Source: Chrysaora quinquecirrha
Taxonomy: Eukaryota > Cnidaria > Scyphozoa > Semaeostomeae > Pelagiidae
Direction of reading: 5' to 3'
Assembly: GCA_014526335.1 (NCBI GenBank)
Contig: JACTAT010000048.1
Coordinates: 902,440-966,439, forward strand
DNA length: 64,000 nucleotides
The notes beneath the pieces were generated by a model. The model was not told the origin of the DNA and made no database searches. It saw nothing but the letters and a program-made list of their open reading frames with translations. Positions 1 through 11,999 of the stretch are shown one piece after another. Within the stretch, counting starts at the first letter, position 1, and the number at the start of each line of letters is the position of its first letter. Position numbers and translations under genes: made by a program.

Positions 1-3000
1 TCTTGATGCGATCCTGCTCATCTGTTGGCTCTCTTCCATCTCCAATGCGAAGTGAGAGATCAGCAAATTGTTGATATTGTGGATCATTGGCTGCTCTCAT
101 ATTTCTGAGAAGATGGAAGGTGTGGAAGTGATGCCACAATGGTGACCTTTTCAAACAGATGCTGACAATCTGTTCTCTGCCTGCTTTCCTTTTGACCGGA
201 AGAATTTGTCTGAAATCACCACCAAGGAAGATGAACTTACCTCCAAATGGTGTTTCAGATTGTGTGAGATCTCTGAGGAGGATGTCAACAGTTTTCAAAG
301 CATCTGCTGGGATCATGGATGCTTCGTCCCATATGAACATGTCTGTTGTTCTGAGATCCTCTGCCCTCTTACTCTGACGGCTGATGTTGCATGTTGAGTT
401 TGACAACAAAGGAATTGGAATTTGGAACGTTGAATGAGCTGTGGCTCCATCAATAAGTAATGTACTTGCTATACCTGTGAAGAAAGAAGAAAATGTTCTA
501 AGTATATTGGAAATAATAGAAATGAAGAAATTCTGATTGGAATTTAACTGAATACAGAGAAATCGATGTTGTAGCTAACCTGAATAGGCAATGCATTTGG
601 CTTTCTTCCCCATTCCACGTAGCATGTGTGTTAGGGTGTTGTAAAGGAAGGTTTTCCTGTTCCTCCAGAACCATCCAGAAAGAAGCATCGTTGGTTGGAG
701 CCTGTTGTGACTGCATGAAGAACTGCATCAACAACTGCACGTTGATCATCATTGAGTTGTTGATGCATATGCTCTCCCTGACGCTGTTCTTCCTCGATGT
801 TGATTGTTGGCTGTTCGTTGTCTGGTGGATGGTAACCTACTGGTAGCTGAGGCATTTCTGTGAAGTCTGCAAGAGACTTGGCATGAACGTGTAAATGCCT
901 GTCAATGTCATAGAGGAATTGATGGACTTGTACGTCTGACAAAGGAATGTCTTGTTGATGCATCCTTTGTCTTTCAGCATACAGAAAGTCTTCTGACATG
1001 CTTTCTTTGAAGTTTTCAAACAACTGTCTTGGATCTGAAGGAGTGTTGAAAACCAAGAGTGTTGCAAACAGTAGACGCATTTGGCTTGGCATCTGAAGAA
1101 GACTGGCTTCCTGCAAGCAACTGTTAAGCTCTCTGTCATCTTCTAGGAGACCCAAAACTCTGGCTGCATCCCTGAATGTGGGGCAGATTTGACCATTGAC
1201 GGTTCGTAAGGCCTCAAAGGAAGTTGCACCACGAATATGAAGGAGCAGTAGACGTAATGCAAATCGCTGTGGATCTGATGGCTGAACTTGATACATTCTG
1301 CCGATTGTCTTGTGCTCACGTTGTCGTTCTTTCCACTGTTTTGTCCCTTTATCAAAGGTGTAATTTTGTGGAATATCATGGTAGAGATATTGGTGAGCTG
1401 TTGCATCTTGGCTGTTTAGCTGAAACCATGCTGTGAGAGTTGTGTCTGGATTTCTGTCAAGTGCTTGTTCCTCGGAGCCTTCTCTGAAGTAGACGTGCTG
1501 TTGGAATGGAAGGTGTACTGCTAGACGAATGATTGTATTGCTGAGTTCATGGAGTTTGTAGTGGAAGATTCTGAACAAAGCCTGATGTGGCCCAACGTAT
1601 CTGGCATTGAGATAATCAACAATTTCGTCATGATGTACAACACCTTCGCGTAACTCCACATGTGCTGAATCATAACCTTTGTGGATGTACTTGAAAAGGT
1701 ACTTGACAGATGAAATGCTTGAGCATGCTTCCACATTGCAATGGCAGTCATATTTAAGGAGAAGATATGCATTGTATGGGACAACAAATGTGTCATCCAC
1801 ATTGTGACCACCAATGTTGGCTGTGAAGTTGCAACGGCGCCTGTATAATGGATAGCCATCAACTTCGAAAATTGTCTGTGCATTTTGAGGCTTAAGGAAG
1901 TTCTTTTTGCATCTATTGTCTACCATGCAAACACAATGTGGGTTGCGATCACCACAGGGCCCATGAATCATGTGACGCTTGACTTTCTCATGAAGATCAG
2001 GGTATTGCTGTGGGTCTGGAATTTCAGCTGATATGAATGCATCAACATCTTCTGCTGTTCTAGGTTTGTCTTCCTCAGCCAAGAACAGAAGCATGTGTGC
2101 ATGCGGCAGACCTCTCTTCTGAAACTCTATTGTGTTAACATAAGCTATGACACAACCAAAGATGTGCCTGAGAAGAATGTCATCTTTCAGCCTGTGGAAC
2201 TTAATGTTGAACACCCTGGTGACAATGTCTGGGCGATCATTTGCATTTTGATGTGGAAGAAGCTGCTCTGTTATCTCCCGCCATTTTGGATTTGTTGTCA
2301 TTGTGAGGAAAACATCTGGTTTTCCATGAGTACGAACAACAGTCATGGCATCCTGGAAATTCTGATGAATGTACCGTTGACTGCCTGAAAATGTTGACGG
2401 AAGGATGATGACTCGTCCAACACCGCTGTTCTCTGCTTCAGCTCGTGCACGAACATGATCCATAAGTCCCTGATACGACTCTGCACATAGCTGAGCTTGG
2501 TGGGTTCTGATGTAGGTAAGGTCTTGGCCTTCAATTTTGGTGAAGGCATCAACCAGGTTTGTTGGAGCAGAAGCCCACCATGATGAATTGCAGAGAATCC
2601 ATCTCTTGTAGCAACACGATATGCATAAAACTGAGAAAGTGTTACGCGTTGCCTTGGTCCTGTAGCATGGGCAGCTTGATTTCTCTCTGCCTGCTGGCGC
2701 TGGTGTAGTGTGTAATGTAGATATGCTACATTAAAAAGGAGCTCTCTGTCCCAGCCAGGTTCTCCGTGAAAGAAGAGTAGTGGGTATGTCATAGGATCAG
2801 CATGTTCTGATATTGCACTGATATGCTGTGTTCGATGCTGACTTCTGTCATAAATGACAAAATCTCTGTGTGATGGATCGGGTGGTGCCCCATCTTCTCC
2901 AACATACACAGCTGCAATTTCAGCAGCAGTTGGATTGTCATAGCGACGTTCTTGCCCTGGCCTGCTGCTGATGACCATGCGCACTGGACGTAACTCTTGA

Positions 3001-3784
3001 TTGCTTGCAACTGAGCGGTTGTGTTCTTGTTGCAGAACTTCCCCCATATGTTGGAAGCTTTGTGCATACCTGTTCACCTGATTGAGCTCACGAGACAGTA
3101 ACGCTAGGAGTCCAGGATTGAGGTGCTGATTTGCGGTATTTGCTGTCCTCTCAGCCAAGGCCTGGCTGGTGTCAATAATATACAACTGTGCATACTGGGG
3201 TGGCTGAACTTGATGTGGTACAGCTGGACCTGTCAGATGATATGCCTGTCCATGAATTGTAACTACTCTTGGACCTCTCCCAGGGTGTGAAACAAAGTCT
3301 GCTTGCCATGAGGCCATAGCAAGTGCACAGTTATATTGACGAATATGTGTTTTGAACTTTGAGAGTTTGGTGAATAGCCACAGAAGAGATCAATGACTTC
3401 CTGGGATGGCGGCATAATAGGTGGTAGAATCACCTTTCCATCTTGACAACATTTTGTGAATTTGTTGTGGGTTGTCTTTTCTTGGAGAAAATACTTTGCA
3501 CAACAATGAATGCATTGCTGGTCCATGACACCAATGTAATCTTCCTGTGTCAATGGCTGTGGCAATGCTGGTTGTTGCTGATTGGCTGGAGCAGTGATTT
3601 CTAGATCCATGGCATCAATGCCATGATCCTGCTGCTGTGGTAATGCCAAAGGCAACACAGGTTGTTCATGATTGGCTGGTTGCAGTTGTTGAACATTAGA
3701 ATTGTGTTCCCTGTTTGCAGCCATTTGTCGTCTGTTTGACTGTCTTTCTCTGCGTCCAGTCAATGTTCTGCGTCGACGCGGCAT
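1..3784 (-). pseudogene. Helitron Rep/helicase gene, broken, 3' end off window
   Basis: Rolling-circle (Helitron) transposase. The start is taken at the Met of MPRRRRTLTG (3784). In order: a Cys-rich N-terminus (CIHCCAKYF, then CCQDG) to about 3345; a Helitron-like N domain (3317-2550); the HUH Rep nuclease (2463 onward) with FQKRGLPHAH (HxH, codons ~121-123 of that segment) and KYLFKYIHKG holding the paired tyrosines. The PIF1-like helicase begins at Walker A GGTGK near 660 and continues to the left edge with motif II WDEASM and motif III GGDFRQILPV. The frame is broken at least three times: near 3345, near 2553 and near 657 (one A short after GGTGK). Family identity is secure from these motifs; the element is probably dead. 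No Helitron terminus was located. Confidence 0.93.
475..579 (-). other. Intron in Helitron helicase
   Basis: On the minus strand the helicase frame runs to TCA-G at 580, then GTTAGC...TTCACAG, then resumes at 474 with GT-ATA-GCA. The 105-bp intron has GT-AG ends and joins in phase 1, giving ..YSGIASTLL.., which fits the helicase between Walker A and motif II. Confidence 0.75.
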
Positions 3785-4430
3785 GGGAGCTAAGCAATGG
3801 GAGGCAAAGATGCAATATTTTTGTGAAGCAGGGAGTAAAGAATATAAAGTAATAACACTTGTTAAGGTGAAATTTAATTCTGAAAGCATGGAAGTACAAG
3901 TATCTTGTAAAGCATTGTAAAACATTTGAGACATATTACAAATAGAGAAATATAGAAACAAAAGTCACTGAATAATGTGAGGGTAAGCAATAATTGAAAA
4001 TAGAAGATTGGACATTGACGTGAATTTGAATATGCATTTAACCAAATTTTGAAAGGAAATTTATTACATGTTTATGGTTTTGATGGGCAAAAGAAGTGAA
4101 TTATTTGTTATCATATTCATGAGAAAAAATTAATACAAATACTTAAATATGCACATATTGAATATGGACATAAAACTTTGATAAAATGTGAGGCCAAAAA
4201 TGGCCATGAGGTTCAGGAGTACACATGAAATGCAGACACGTTGAAGATCCATATAAAAATGTACACGGATATGTTGGAAAATGTTGAAATAAATAGGGAC
4301 ATTAAAAATTTGGAAGTTTAATTTTTAATTTGTAAGCAATACATTATACTTGTCCATGTAAACAGTGAAAGTAAATATATGAAATGTTTCTGGGTTTTAA
4401 AGGGATAAGAAGCAAATTATTTGACATTAT
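3785..4430. other. AT-rich stretch without a recognisable gene
   Basis: Upstream side of the Helitron gene. It is AT-rich and carries no convincing long frame. It may contain the Helitron 5' end, but a lone TC dinucleotide cannot identify it. Confidence 0.5.
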
Positions 4431-4480
4431 ACAGGGTGGCCCAAAAAAAGGGACCCCCTTAGGTAAATAATTGTTGAATA
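4431..4480. mobile_element. Possible mariner-like terminus
   Basis: The string TACAGGGTGGCCCAAAAAAA followed by GGGACCCCCTTAGG looks like one end of a Tc1/mariner-type element (TA target, CAGGGTG.CCC start). I found no matching end or transposase in the window, so this would be a fragment. Confidence 0.25.
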
Positions 4481-4774
4481 ATTTTTCTGAAGGAGGAATT
4501 TTATAAAATTTATACCAGGTAATATTCAAGTGCGATATCCTGAAGAAATAATCCTGCTGATAAGAGATTCCATCTCGGTGCAATTAGACATTAAATTCAT
4601 GATGTCCAAAAACCAGCTGTTTAAATTCCATCATTGCATACTGCAATCGTGTGTGAAGGGGAATCATAATCCCAGCGTGAAATTGTCATGGCCAGTAATG
4701 CATGGTCCATCATATTAGAGAAGTGTATTGAGCAGGACTTAGGACATTTTCAACACATCACTTGACTGAAAGAA

Positions 4775-5470
4775 GGCCCTTTGCACACTAGACCTAAAAT
4801 TCTGCCAAAATTCTACCAAACAGTGGGGCGCATTTGCTAATTATTGAGTTCCGACCATAAATTCCTGATGCCCTGAAATAGTCTCTATCAATCATTTCGA
4901 CTTCTGATGACAGATTCGATAGGGTTCACCGTAACGTCTGAGAAGAATTCTTTCTTTCTTTCACCCTCAATGCACCATCAACTTGAATTATATTTATTTT
5001 GAAATTGCCTATTTTCGACATTTAGTGAATGACATGAATTAAATTTAAGAATCTGGGTTCTCCGACTTTAGCTCTTCAGAATATTGTTGAATAAAGAACC
5101 TTAATGCCGCTTGTTGCATTTGTAAAAGTGATAGTCTAACATATGCAGATAATAGCAACATCATTCTTTGCATTCTGCCCTGGCCGCTTTGCTCCAGCAA
5201 ATAGAAAACTCTTCATCCGACATCTTGTTTCGAGAACGAATGAAAAAGCAAGAAAATGTCGCTTCAGGTCAAGAAATTAATCCGTGATGACATTTGGCAG
5301 AAATAAGGGCAGCTCGGGAGCTGCCCATATTTAATTAGTCGGCCTGTTTCATCCTTACTAGAATTTATGGATAGTAGAAAATGCAAAAAAGTCCTTGCAC
5401 ACTAGGAAAAAGGTGTTAATTTGTTAATCCTTACTAAAGTTTGGAAAAGTACTCTAGTGTGCAAAGGCCC
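4775..5470. mobile_element. MITE-like element with ~18-bp terminal inverted repeats
   Basis: GGCCCTTTGCACACTAGA at 4775-4792 is matched, inverted and with one mismatch, at 5453-5470. A third related piece (CCTTGCACACTAGG) lies near 5392. The ~0.7-kb interior has no coding potential that I see. This suggests a non-autonomous DNA transposon; no flanking duplication was recognised. Confidence 0.45.
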
Positions 5471-5757
5471 TTGGTGTTTGAAATCTGTTAATTGCCCGTA
5501 TTTTAATGCTTCTTGATGGGGCTGATTTCCAATTGCTCAGCTTGTCAGAAAAATACTTAATTGTAGACGAAACACCGAAAATGAAAGAGAATTGCTTGAA
5601 ATAAGAAGCAAGTTGTGATGAATTCGTGTTATATAATGTTTTATAATAGCGGGAATATTAATTGTGAAGGTCATTGAGAATATTTGGTAGCTACGCTAAG
5701 ATAAACTTACGAATAAACAATTAGTAAATGAATACATAATTTGGAAAAGTGACTTAC

Positions 5758-6239
5758 CAGGTAATTGGAGAGAGATAGTACAGAGAGGGTTTTGGGATCC
5801 CTTTGAACACGGTTGGTATATCTAGGAAAGAAGATTGAAACGGTGAAATGTAATCTGTAATGTCAAATGGATATTGATAATTGATAGCAGCATTATTAAT
5901 TGTATTGATATAGGCCTGAACTCACCGTAGGGCTATGAATCGACAATACAGAGGAGTCCACTGTGCAGAACAGCTGAAAAGAAAGAAAGAATATTATTAA
6001 AAAAATAAGCATGAAACAATGGGTAGAAGGGAAATTATAAGAAGTAAGAGTTGTAGTAATGATACAAATCCTGTCTGAAAGTGTGCTTTAAACTTAAAGC
6101 ACACGTTCAGCAAGCCAAGTACGACTTCGTCTGTCCGTGAAACCAGTGGTTCTGGAAGATAAACAAAGAAAGGAATTAGGTGGGGGAAAATGGATAAAGG
6201 AGAAATGAAATCCAGAAGGATAAAAGTAAATTACATACC
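5758..6239 (-). other. Splice-like exon candidates, minus strand
   Basis: Three short blocks have convincing splice borders. Block 5973-5926 runs from TTCTTTTCAG to ACG|GTGAGT. Block 5821-5758 runs from TTTCCTAG to CTG|GTAAGTC. An upstream block ends at 6239 as AAG|GTATGT. The first two join in one open phase (..CSAQWTPLYCRFIALR then YTNRVQRDPK..). The block ending at 6239 does not join them cleanly. This could be a piece of a host gene or a lncRNA. I do not recognise the peptide. Confidence 0.25.
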
Positions 6240-6445
6240 TTTAGTGAGTTACAAATAGGGAACGTTAGTACGGATAGAAGTTCTTGCTCAACCATCGTAC
6301 GGAACCGACCATTGAACTGAAAATAGTCATGGTTGAAGAAGGTGAGGAATGCAAGACCTGCATTGAATTGGATAATAATTGTAGATATTGCCATCGCACC
6401 AATCGCGATTACAATGGGGAAAAGGGAAGACTTTATGCAATGATT

Positions 6446-6530
6446 TGAGTAAGTAATGATGATGATGATGATGATAGTATGATGATCATAATTATGATGA
6501 TGATGATGATAATGGTGATGATGAAGTGAG
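6446..6530. repeat. GAT/ATGATG microsatellite
   Basis: A run of imperfect GAT triplets with one ATC patch. It produces artificial His- and Ile-rich frames on the minus strand. Confidence 0.85.
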
Positions 6531-6619
6531 AGACAGCACAAAGAAAATTGGCAGGTCACATGATGTGGGGTGGGGAAAAATGTTATATAAAGGGAGGTTT
6601 TTAGGGTTAACAAATGTAG

Positions 6620-7165
6620 ATGATTTCAGCGCTACAAGGAATAGAATTTTCAAGGCTGCAATTGAAAATGGAGAAATGTATCAAAGACTTCGAAGCGAGA
6701 ATGAAAGAGGCAGTTCATCACATTGAGGGTGGCATGGAGGAATTTGAAGAAGAAATGGACGGGGCCATGTACCAGTTTATGGTGAAGGGCAACGGAGCTG
6801 TGGGAAAGCACAGAACGGAGAGAGCAATGAGGCGACTCAAAAAAACGTACGAGAAATGGACCAATGATATCAAGATTGGGAAGAAAAGGATGTTGGAGAC
6901 GATGAATGCCATAGAAAGGGAGAGAAAGAGGAAAGCGCAACAGGAGGAAGATCGAAAGCTGGGTATAGGAATGGGGCAAGAAGAGAAAGAAGCAGAAGGC
7001 AAGAGAAAAGGGGTGAAGGAAGACGTACAGAGAGAGGAAGAGATAGAAAATTTACGGATAGAAGCCGAGGAGTTGGAGAAGTTGTTTCTTTGTGGAGATG
7101 CGGAGGAGTTCGAGCAGTCTTTTAACTCTGAAGATGGTGTAGAGACAGCAAATAGCGAAAGCTGA
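6620..7165 (+). CDS. Coiled-coil hypothetical protein, 181 aa
   Basis: An open frame rich in Glu, Lys and Arg with long predicted helices (KMEKCIKDFEARMKEAV, then a KR/E-rich stretch ending EELEKLFL) and an acidic tail. It has no family motif that I recognise. It begins at an ATG inside a region with GAT repeats and ends before a duplicated AT-rich segment. It may be a last exon of a longer protein or a chance charged frame. Myosin-like charge patterning is common in random A/G-rich DNA, so confidence is low. Confidence 0.35.
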   Translation: MISALQGIEFSRLQLKMEKCIKDFEARMKEAVHHIEGGMEEFEEEMDGAMYQFMVKGNGAVGKHRTERAMRRLKKTYEKWTNDIKIGKKRMLETMNAIERERKRKAQQEEDRKLGIGMGQEEKEAEGKRKGVKEDVQREEEIENLRIEAEELEKLFLCGDAEEFEQSFNSEDGVETANSES

Positions 7166-7203
7166 ACGTTTCAATTTAAATGGGAACAGTATTATATATA
7201 CTT

Positions 7204-7320
7204 GAATAATTAGTTATTTAATTTTATCAATTGGTGTTTACATGAGACTTATACGTACGAAATAATTAGTTATTTAATTTTATTAATTATTGTTTGCATG
7301 AGACGTATACGTACAAAAAT
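7204..7320. repeat. Two direct copies of a ~60-bp AT-rich segment
   Basis: The block containing AATAATTAGTTATTTAATTT and ending ACGTACAAA occurs twice in tandem with small differences. Confidence 0.6.
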
Positions 7321-7829
7321 GTATTTCATTGCTCACTTTCTGTTCGTTATTTTAATGGGAAAGAAAATATATATTCAAATATGAGATATGTAAGCAACGG
7401 TAATAAAGTAGATAGGCCCTAGGTGGAGAGGGAGTTGGGATTAATGAATTGCGGTAAAAAAAGAGGGTTTTGGAGAGGGGAAATTTAGGGATTGTGAGTG
7501 AAAAGTAAGAAGGCAAAGCGCCGGTGCGTCTTTTTATTTGTTCGTATGCATGATATTGTTTAAATGGATAATTAATAGGTGAAGTAATATAATGAAAAAG
7601 TTTATTATAGTAAAGAAGTTTGGAGAAGGAGACGTTTAGGTTGTTGAGTAAAGAGAAAAGTTTATTAGGGCCAATAAGGTTGGAGAAGAAAATCTTTTGG
7701 TTAGTGAGTAAACAGTGAGAAAGTGAGAAGTAAGCTAATTCACGAGCAGCACTTTTTCTTTCATTCATCTTGTTCATTCATTAATCTGCATTTTTTTCCC
7801 CCATTGAAATGGATGGGCGAAGTAAGGGG
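7321..7829. other. Degenerate edge of the satellite, no gene
   Basis: Contains fragments resembling the neighbouring monomer (AATAGGTGAAGT.., GAGAAG..AAAAGTTT). Frames here are short and lack family features. Confidence 0.4.
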
Positions 7830-10009
7830 ATAACAAAGATTCCTCTACTTGTTGAGCTATGTTTTATGACCATTGAAGGTAATAATAGGTAAAGTGGGAG
7901 AAGGAAAAGTTTGTAAAGTCCATATCAGGGAAAACGTAACTCTTATCTTATTTGCGTATGTATGAATTCAGTCCATTGAAGTTTGTAAAACAGGCGTTCC
8001 TCTTTATTTGTTGAGCTATGTTTTATGACCATTGAAGGTAATAATAGGTAAAGTGGGAGAAGGAAAAGTTTTTAAAGTCCATATCAGGGAAAACGTAACT
8101 CTTATCTTATTCGCGTATGTATGAATTCAGGCCATTGAAGTTTGTAAAACAGGCGTTCCTCTTTATTTGTTTAGGTATGTTTTATGACCATTGAAGGTAA
8201 TAATAGGTAAAGTGGGAGAAGGAAAAGTTTTTAAAGTCCATATCAGGGAAAACGTAACTCTTATCTTATTCGCGTATGTATGAATTCAGTCCATTGAAGT
8301 TTGTAAAACAGGCGTTCCTCTTTATTTGTTTAGGTATGTTTTATGACCATTGAAGGTAATAATAGGTGAAGTGGGAGAAGGAAAAGTTTTTAAAGTCCAT
8401 ATCAGGGAAAACGTAACTCTTATCTTATTCCCGCGTATGTATGAATTCAGTCCATTGAAGTTTGTAAAACAGGCGTTCCTCTTTATTTGTTGAGCTATGT
8501 TTTATGACCATTGAAGGTAATAATAGGTAAAGTGGGAGAAGGAAAAGTTTGTTAAGTCCATATCAGGGAAAACGTAACTCTTATCTTATTCGCGTATGTA
8601 TGAATTCAGTCCATTGAAGTTTGTAAAACAGGCGTTCCTCTTTATTTGTTGAGCTATGTTCTATGACCATTGAAGGTAATAATAGGTAAAGTGGGAGAAG
8701 GAAAAGTTTGTAAAGTCAATATCAGGGAAAACGTAACTCTTATCTTATTTGCGTATGTATGAATTCAATCCATTGAAGTTTGTAAAACAGGCGTTCCTCT
8801 ATATTTGTTTAGGTATGTTTTATGACCATTGAAGGTAATAATAGATAAAGTGGGAGAAGGAAAAGTTTTTAAAGTCCATATCAGGGAAAACGTAACTCTT
8901 ATCTTATTCGCGTATGTATGAATTCAGGCCATTGAAGTTTGTAAAACAGGCGTTCCTCTTTATTTGTTTAGGTATGTTTTATGACCATTGAAGGTAATAA
9001 TAGGTAAAGTGGGAGAAGGAAAAGTTTTAAAGTCCATATCAGGGAAAACGTAACTCTTATCTTATTCGCGTATGTATGAATTCAGGCCATTGAAGTTTGT
9101 AAAACAGGCGTTCCTCTTTATTTGTTTAGGTATGTTTTATGACCATTGAAGGTAATAATAGGTAAAGTGGGAGAAGGAAAAGTTTTTAAAGTCCATATCA
9201 GGGAAAACGTAACTCTTATCGTATTCGCGTATGTATGAATTCAGTCCATTGAAGTTTGTAAAACAGGCGTTCCTCTTTATTTGTTTAGGTATGTTTTATG
9301 ACCATTGAAGGTAATAATAGGTGAAGTGGGAGAAGGAAAAGTTTTTAAAGTCCATATCAGGGAAAACGTAACTCTTATCTTATTCGCGTATGTATGAATT
9401 CAGTCCATTGAAGTTTGTAAAACAGGCGTTCCTCTTTATTTGTTGAGCTATGTTTTATGACCATTGAAGGTAATAATAGGTAAAGTGGGAGAAGGAAAAG
9501 TTTGTTAAGTCCATATCAGGGAAAACGTAACTCTTATCTTATTCGCGTATGTATGAATTCAGTCCATTGAAGTTTGTAAAACAGGCGTTCCTCTTTATTT
9601 GTTGAGCTATGTTCTATGACCATTGAAGGTAATAATAGGTAAAGTGGGAGAAGGAAAAGTTTGTAAAGTCAATATCAGGGAAAACGTAACTCTTATCTTA
9701 TTCGCGTATGTATGAATTCAGTCCATTGAAGTTTGTAAAACAGGCGTTCCTCTATATTTGTTTAGGTATGTTTTATGACCATTGAAGGTAATAATAGATA
9801 AAGTGGGAGAAGGAAAAGTTTTTAAAGTCCATATCAGGGAAAACGTAACTCTTATCTTATTCGCGTATGTATGAATTCAGGCCATTGAAGTTTGTAAAAC
9901 AGGCGTTCCTCTTTATTTGTTTAGGTATGTTTTATGACCATTGAAGGTAATAATAGGTAAAGTGGTAGAAGGAAAAGTTTTTAAAGTCCATATCAGGAAA
10001 AACAAGAGC
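7830..10009. repeat. 159-bp satellite array, ~14 copies, with 955-bp higher-order unit
   Basis: The landmark GTTTTATGACCATTGAAGG recurs at 7861, 8020, 8179, 8338, 8499 and onward, giving a period of 159 bp. Every monomer carries GAATTC. Diagnostic variants (TGAGCTATG versus TTAGGTATG; GTTCTATGACC; AGATAAAG; GGTGAAG) recur in the same order. Copies 4 to 8 match copies 10 to 14 at an offset of 955 bp (8338 to 9293), a six-monomer higher-order repeat. The array stops abruptly near 10009. It is non-coding. Confidence 0.95.
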
Positions 10010-10834
10010 AAAACAAAGTGATGGCAGAAACTCTGAAAACCGTCCACAATGATGAAAACACAAAGTTACCAAAGCTTTTTTTATATGAATTATGCAATAT
10101 AACCAATTTTTATCATTTAATTATGATCATAAAAACAACTGTATAATTATGAATACTGGCAATATCTTAGATTTTCATCACAGGAAATTTAATTCAAATC
10201 AATGATGAAATTCAAAAGCTTAGCTGTATTTTCAGAATTAGAATTTAAGCTTTTGAAATGAGAAAATGGTATCAAACCAGTTGCGATTTCGTGATTACAT
10301 TGGAAAATGGTTATTAAATGGGCTTTGAAATGCACTCTTCAAACAACTTCTCAAAAGGTTTTTGTTTGCTTCGAAAAGGGTTATATGGGCTTTGAAATGC
10401 ACTGTTGAAAAAATCTTTTTAAAGATGTCTTTATTTCGTTGTAAATGAAACGCACTTTTCAATAAGCTTTTCAAATGAGGTAATGGCATTTTGTTTCAAT
10501 TGAAAGGGGTAAAAGCATTAACACAATGCCATTCAGGCCGGTTGACTGAATTTTCCTGTAAACATAAACCTTAAATCGTTTTAGATCCAGAAAAGTTGTT
10601 ATTTCCCAGTAAATAATCCAGGTATACATGAAATTTAGTAGATATATTCAGCCAGCTTCGTTACTTGCAGTCATCGTTATGAAGTAAGAAGAATTTAACA
10701 TACAGTAAGCCAGTAAGCCACGTCTGGGGTGTAGACAAAAGATTCTAATTGGGCAAGACAATGCCCTGTTACAAAAGAGGGGGTCTTCTCTTCGTTTACC
10801 CAGAAACGGTAGCTTCGTGCTCTTCAGTCCCATA
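10010..10834. other. AT-rich spacer with partial copies of the downstream repeat
   Basis: No gene seen. At 10290-10530 it contains partial, scrambled pieces of the motif family GAAATGCACTCTTC / GGTAATGGCATTTTG, which recurs in the two larger repeat copies downstream. Confidence 0.5.
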
Positions 10835-11837
10835 CTATGGTCCTGTTAATCAGTCTTGTTATTGTTCATTTTCTGCAGTTCTGTTCCTTGTTGATTTCCT
10901 TAGCCCAGTTCGTTGTTCAAGCTTTTATGCTACGAAGGAAATTTTACCTTTCTAGCTGTCCTTGTTTCCTTCCCTGTGAAAGGATCCCCCAAAGATCCAC
11001 GATAGAAAACGTAGCAATATAATAGATTGGACGCATTCTCCCCCTGATCATGGAGAACTCGGGTTTACTGCAGGATCCTCTTTCTTGGTCTTGTGGTAGT
11101 TTATCTTCCTCAGTCCTGTATAGGCAGATACTGCAATGAAGGCAGCTTAAACTTCCTGATGGCATTTGGAAAGTCTTTGAAATGCACTCTTTAAAAAGGG
11201 TTTTTGTTTGTTTTCTTTGAATGAAATGCACCTCTGAATAAGCTTTTGAAATGTGGTAATGGCATTTTGTTTCAATTGAAAGGGTTAAAAGCATTTGCAC
11301 AAGGCGATTCGAACCGGTTGACTGAATATTCATGTAAACATGAAGTTTGTTTGAAGAACTTTGATTGAAAAATATTAATACCAAACGAATTTTAAAATAA
11401 TTTCGCAGCAAGTTTTAGTGATTGAAACGTCTCCTTGTCCTCGGAAGAGCATTTCCACCACGAAAACCAAAGAAATAAAAAATTCTTACCGAAAAAGATT
11501 CTCTCCTGAGTGGTATCGATCTCCTGCCTCCGACAACCTGCATCACGAAACAGGACCCCTTACCAACAGAGCTATTTTCATGGCCTTCAGATTTCGATAA
11601 TCCCTTTAGGAAAACAATGGGGCGATTGTTCAAACGGGCACCAATGACGCACTTCAAAGAGGGGTTAGCCCCAATTACCCCAGAAGCGAGAGAAGTTTGC
11701 AAAAAACGACAGGGTGATGACACGCCTACCCCACGGTCGGCTGGGCAGCAAAAAAGTCGAAAAAGCGTACCACTTCCGACGTCGGCGGAGCGACTAACAC
11801 AAAATCGGTTATCATGACCACTCCTATTTTAGTATAA
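10835..11837. repeat. ~1.0-kb direct repeat, copy 1
   Basis: Aligns by eye with 12895-13905 over its whole length, from TCAGTCTTGTTATT to the shared end CCACTCCTATTTTAGTATA, with roughly 10-15% differences. Both copies contain the same short frames (for example RLFKRAPMTHFKEGLAP), which are broken differently in each. I see no known domain, so these frames are treated as repeat by-products. Confidence 0.8.
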
Positions 11838-11860
11838 GAGACTAGCTCATGCCCGTCTCT

Positions 11861-11950
11861 GACCACCGCCTCATAGAACCACCGCCGCGTAGAACCACCG
11901 CCTCAAGGACCTCTGCCTCAAGGACCTCTGCCTTAAGAACCTGCGCTTGA
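11861..11950. repeat. ~16-bp minisatellite (ACCGCCTCA..)
   Basis: About six imperfect units of the type ACCGCCTCAAGGACCT in tandem, immediately after repeat copy 1. Confidence 0.7.
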
Positions 11951-11999
11951 ACAAACTTTGCTTCTCGACTTAGCTCCTAGTTTCTAATATTGAGTATTT

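Noticed and set aside
6176..6613. His/Ile-rich minus-strand ORF
   Set aside because: Largely translated GAT/ATC microsatellite; no domain. The splice-bounded part is reported separately at low confidence.
7830..10009. Exon-like 22-nt block in the 159-bp satellite (TTTAG|GTATG..GAAG|GTAATA)
   Set aside because: The acceptor is lost in about half the monomers (TGAGCTATG variant), and the block is not a multiple of three, unlike the 157-bp array.
11415..11817. Paired ORFs in the ~1-kb repeat (also at 13478-13862)
   Set aside because: Present in both repeat copies but broken differently, on both strands, with no domain; treated as by-products of the repeat.
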